Of a stretch of 64,000 bases of DNA, positions 63,676-64,000 are shown one piece after another. The notes under the pieces were generated by a model. It saw only the letters and a list, made by a program, of their open reading frames with translations. It had not been told where the DNA came from and made no database searches. The first letter of the stretch is position 1. Every line of letters begins with the position of its first letter. Source of the DNA: Lachnospiraceae bacterium. Its GTDB lineage: Bacteria; Bacillota; Clostridia; Lachnospirales; Lachnospiraceae. The position numbers and the translations under genes are program-made. Location: the NCBI GenBank assembly GCA_030526195.1, contig JAUNDG010000007.1:53210-117209 (forward strand), written 5' to 3'.

Positions 63676-64000
63676 TTAGTTTACATAATGATAGGCTTAC
63701 ACCTCTGATCCGCTGAAAAGGCGAGGAGCAGTGCCCATTAGGGTGTCATGCCGGCTTTGAGGGCACCGGCGGTGGAATATTAAGCAAGATTGCGGTGTAG
63801 CAGGCTGAAAATCGGAGAAAAAAAGGGCACTGGGGGGAGCATGATAAGTGAGATGGTGGTGCTCGGCCAATTTTTAGCGATCTAAAAGGCAAGGATAGAT
63901 CAGGATTTCACTTACCGGAGGTGCCGAGCGATCAAAATCACGTTCTGAAACCAATGCGGCGGCACCTCTGAAAAGCAGTGATAGATGATAGCGGTGCCGC
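63676..64000. other. Non-coding end of window with an inverted repeat
   Basis: No gene is seen. TTTACATAATG (63680-63690) matches the pair at 10571. GAGGTGCCG (63918-63926) is a perfect inverted match to CGGCACCTC (63960-63968), using the same GAGGTGCC word as the tandem array; GGTGCCGC recurs at the last bases. Confidence 0.5.

Overview
The window looks like a chromosomal segment of an anaerobic, monoderm Firmicute, probably class Clostridia, with mid-range GC. The evidence is the selenium-dependent molybdenum hydroxylase genes, a surface protein ending in type-2 cell wall binding repeats, lysine genes of the diaminopimelate dehydrogenase route, AGGAGG-type ribosome binding sites, and many clean T-tailed terminators. 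I cannot name a genus.

Bases 1-11507 hold a same-strand island for selenium-dependent xanthine/purine oxidation: ssnA (cut by the left edge), ygfK, a fused xanthine dehydrogenase, a dihydropyrimidinase-like hydrolase, and the three maturation genes yqeB, yqeC and ygfJ. Bases 11600-19474 are housekeeping: a GT-C-like membrane protein, trpS, a lactonase-type propeller, aroC, a rhomboid-like pseudoenzyme with a zinc ribbon, lysA and yhbY. Bases 19487-28201 form a GntR/YtrA-type regulated ABC region followed by an efflux set with two HlyD-type adaptors around a MacB-type ATPase and permease. Bases 28313-35906 carry a HerA-like ATPase, a flavin reductase-like protein, an ATP-pyrophosphatase-only GMP synthase, a GH13 glucosidase, a MATE exporter and an XRE regulator.

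Bases 36035-42431 carry two EamA transporters, a hicAB toxin-antitoxin locus whose toxin gene is split by a TnpB-only IS200/IS605-type element, and a polar amino acid ABC importer. Bases 42606-50788 are a single unit: promoter, cobalamin riboswitch and a 2620-residue surface protein that appears to include a transcobalamin-like (DUF4430) domain. Next come a reverse-strand fumarate reductase/succinate dehydrogenase operon, a membrane diguanylate cyclase, degV, nadE, an NSS transporter, a flippase-like protein plus GT4 glycosyltransferase pair, diaminopimelate dehydrogenase, and a CsoR-type metal sensor fused to a histidine-rich repeat domain. The last 800 bases are non-coding and contain a 73-bp tandem array.

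The most unusual signals are: (1) a four-copy interspersed repeat with a multi-branched predicted RNA fold and paired base changes between its two long copies; (2) the B12-riboswitch-controlled giant surface protein with a possible B12-binding domain; (3) the TnpB element inside hicA, whose predicted guide would match hicA itself; and (4) the His-rich CsoR fusion. All functional calls come from reading the sequence and knowledge of the families; no database search was run.
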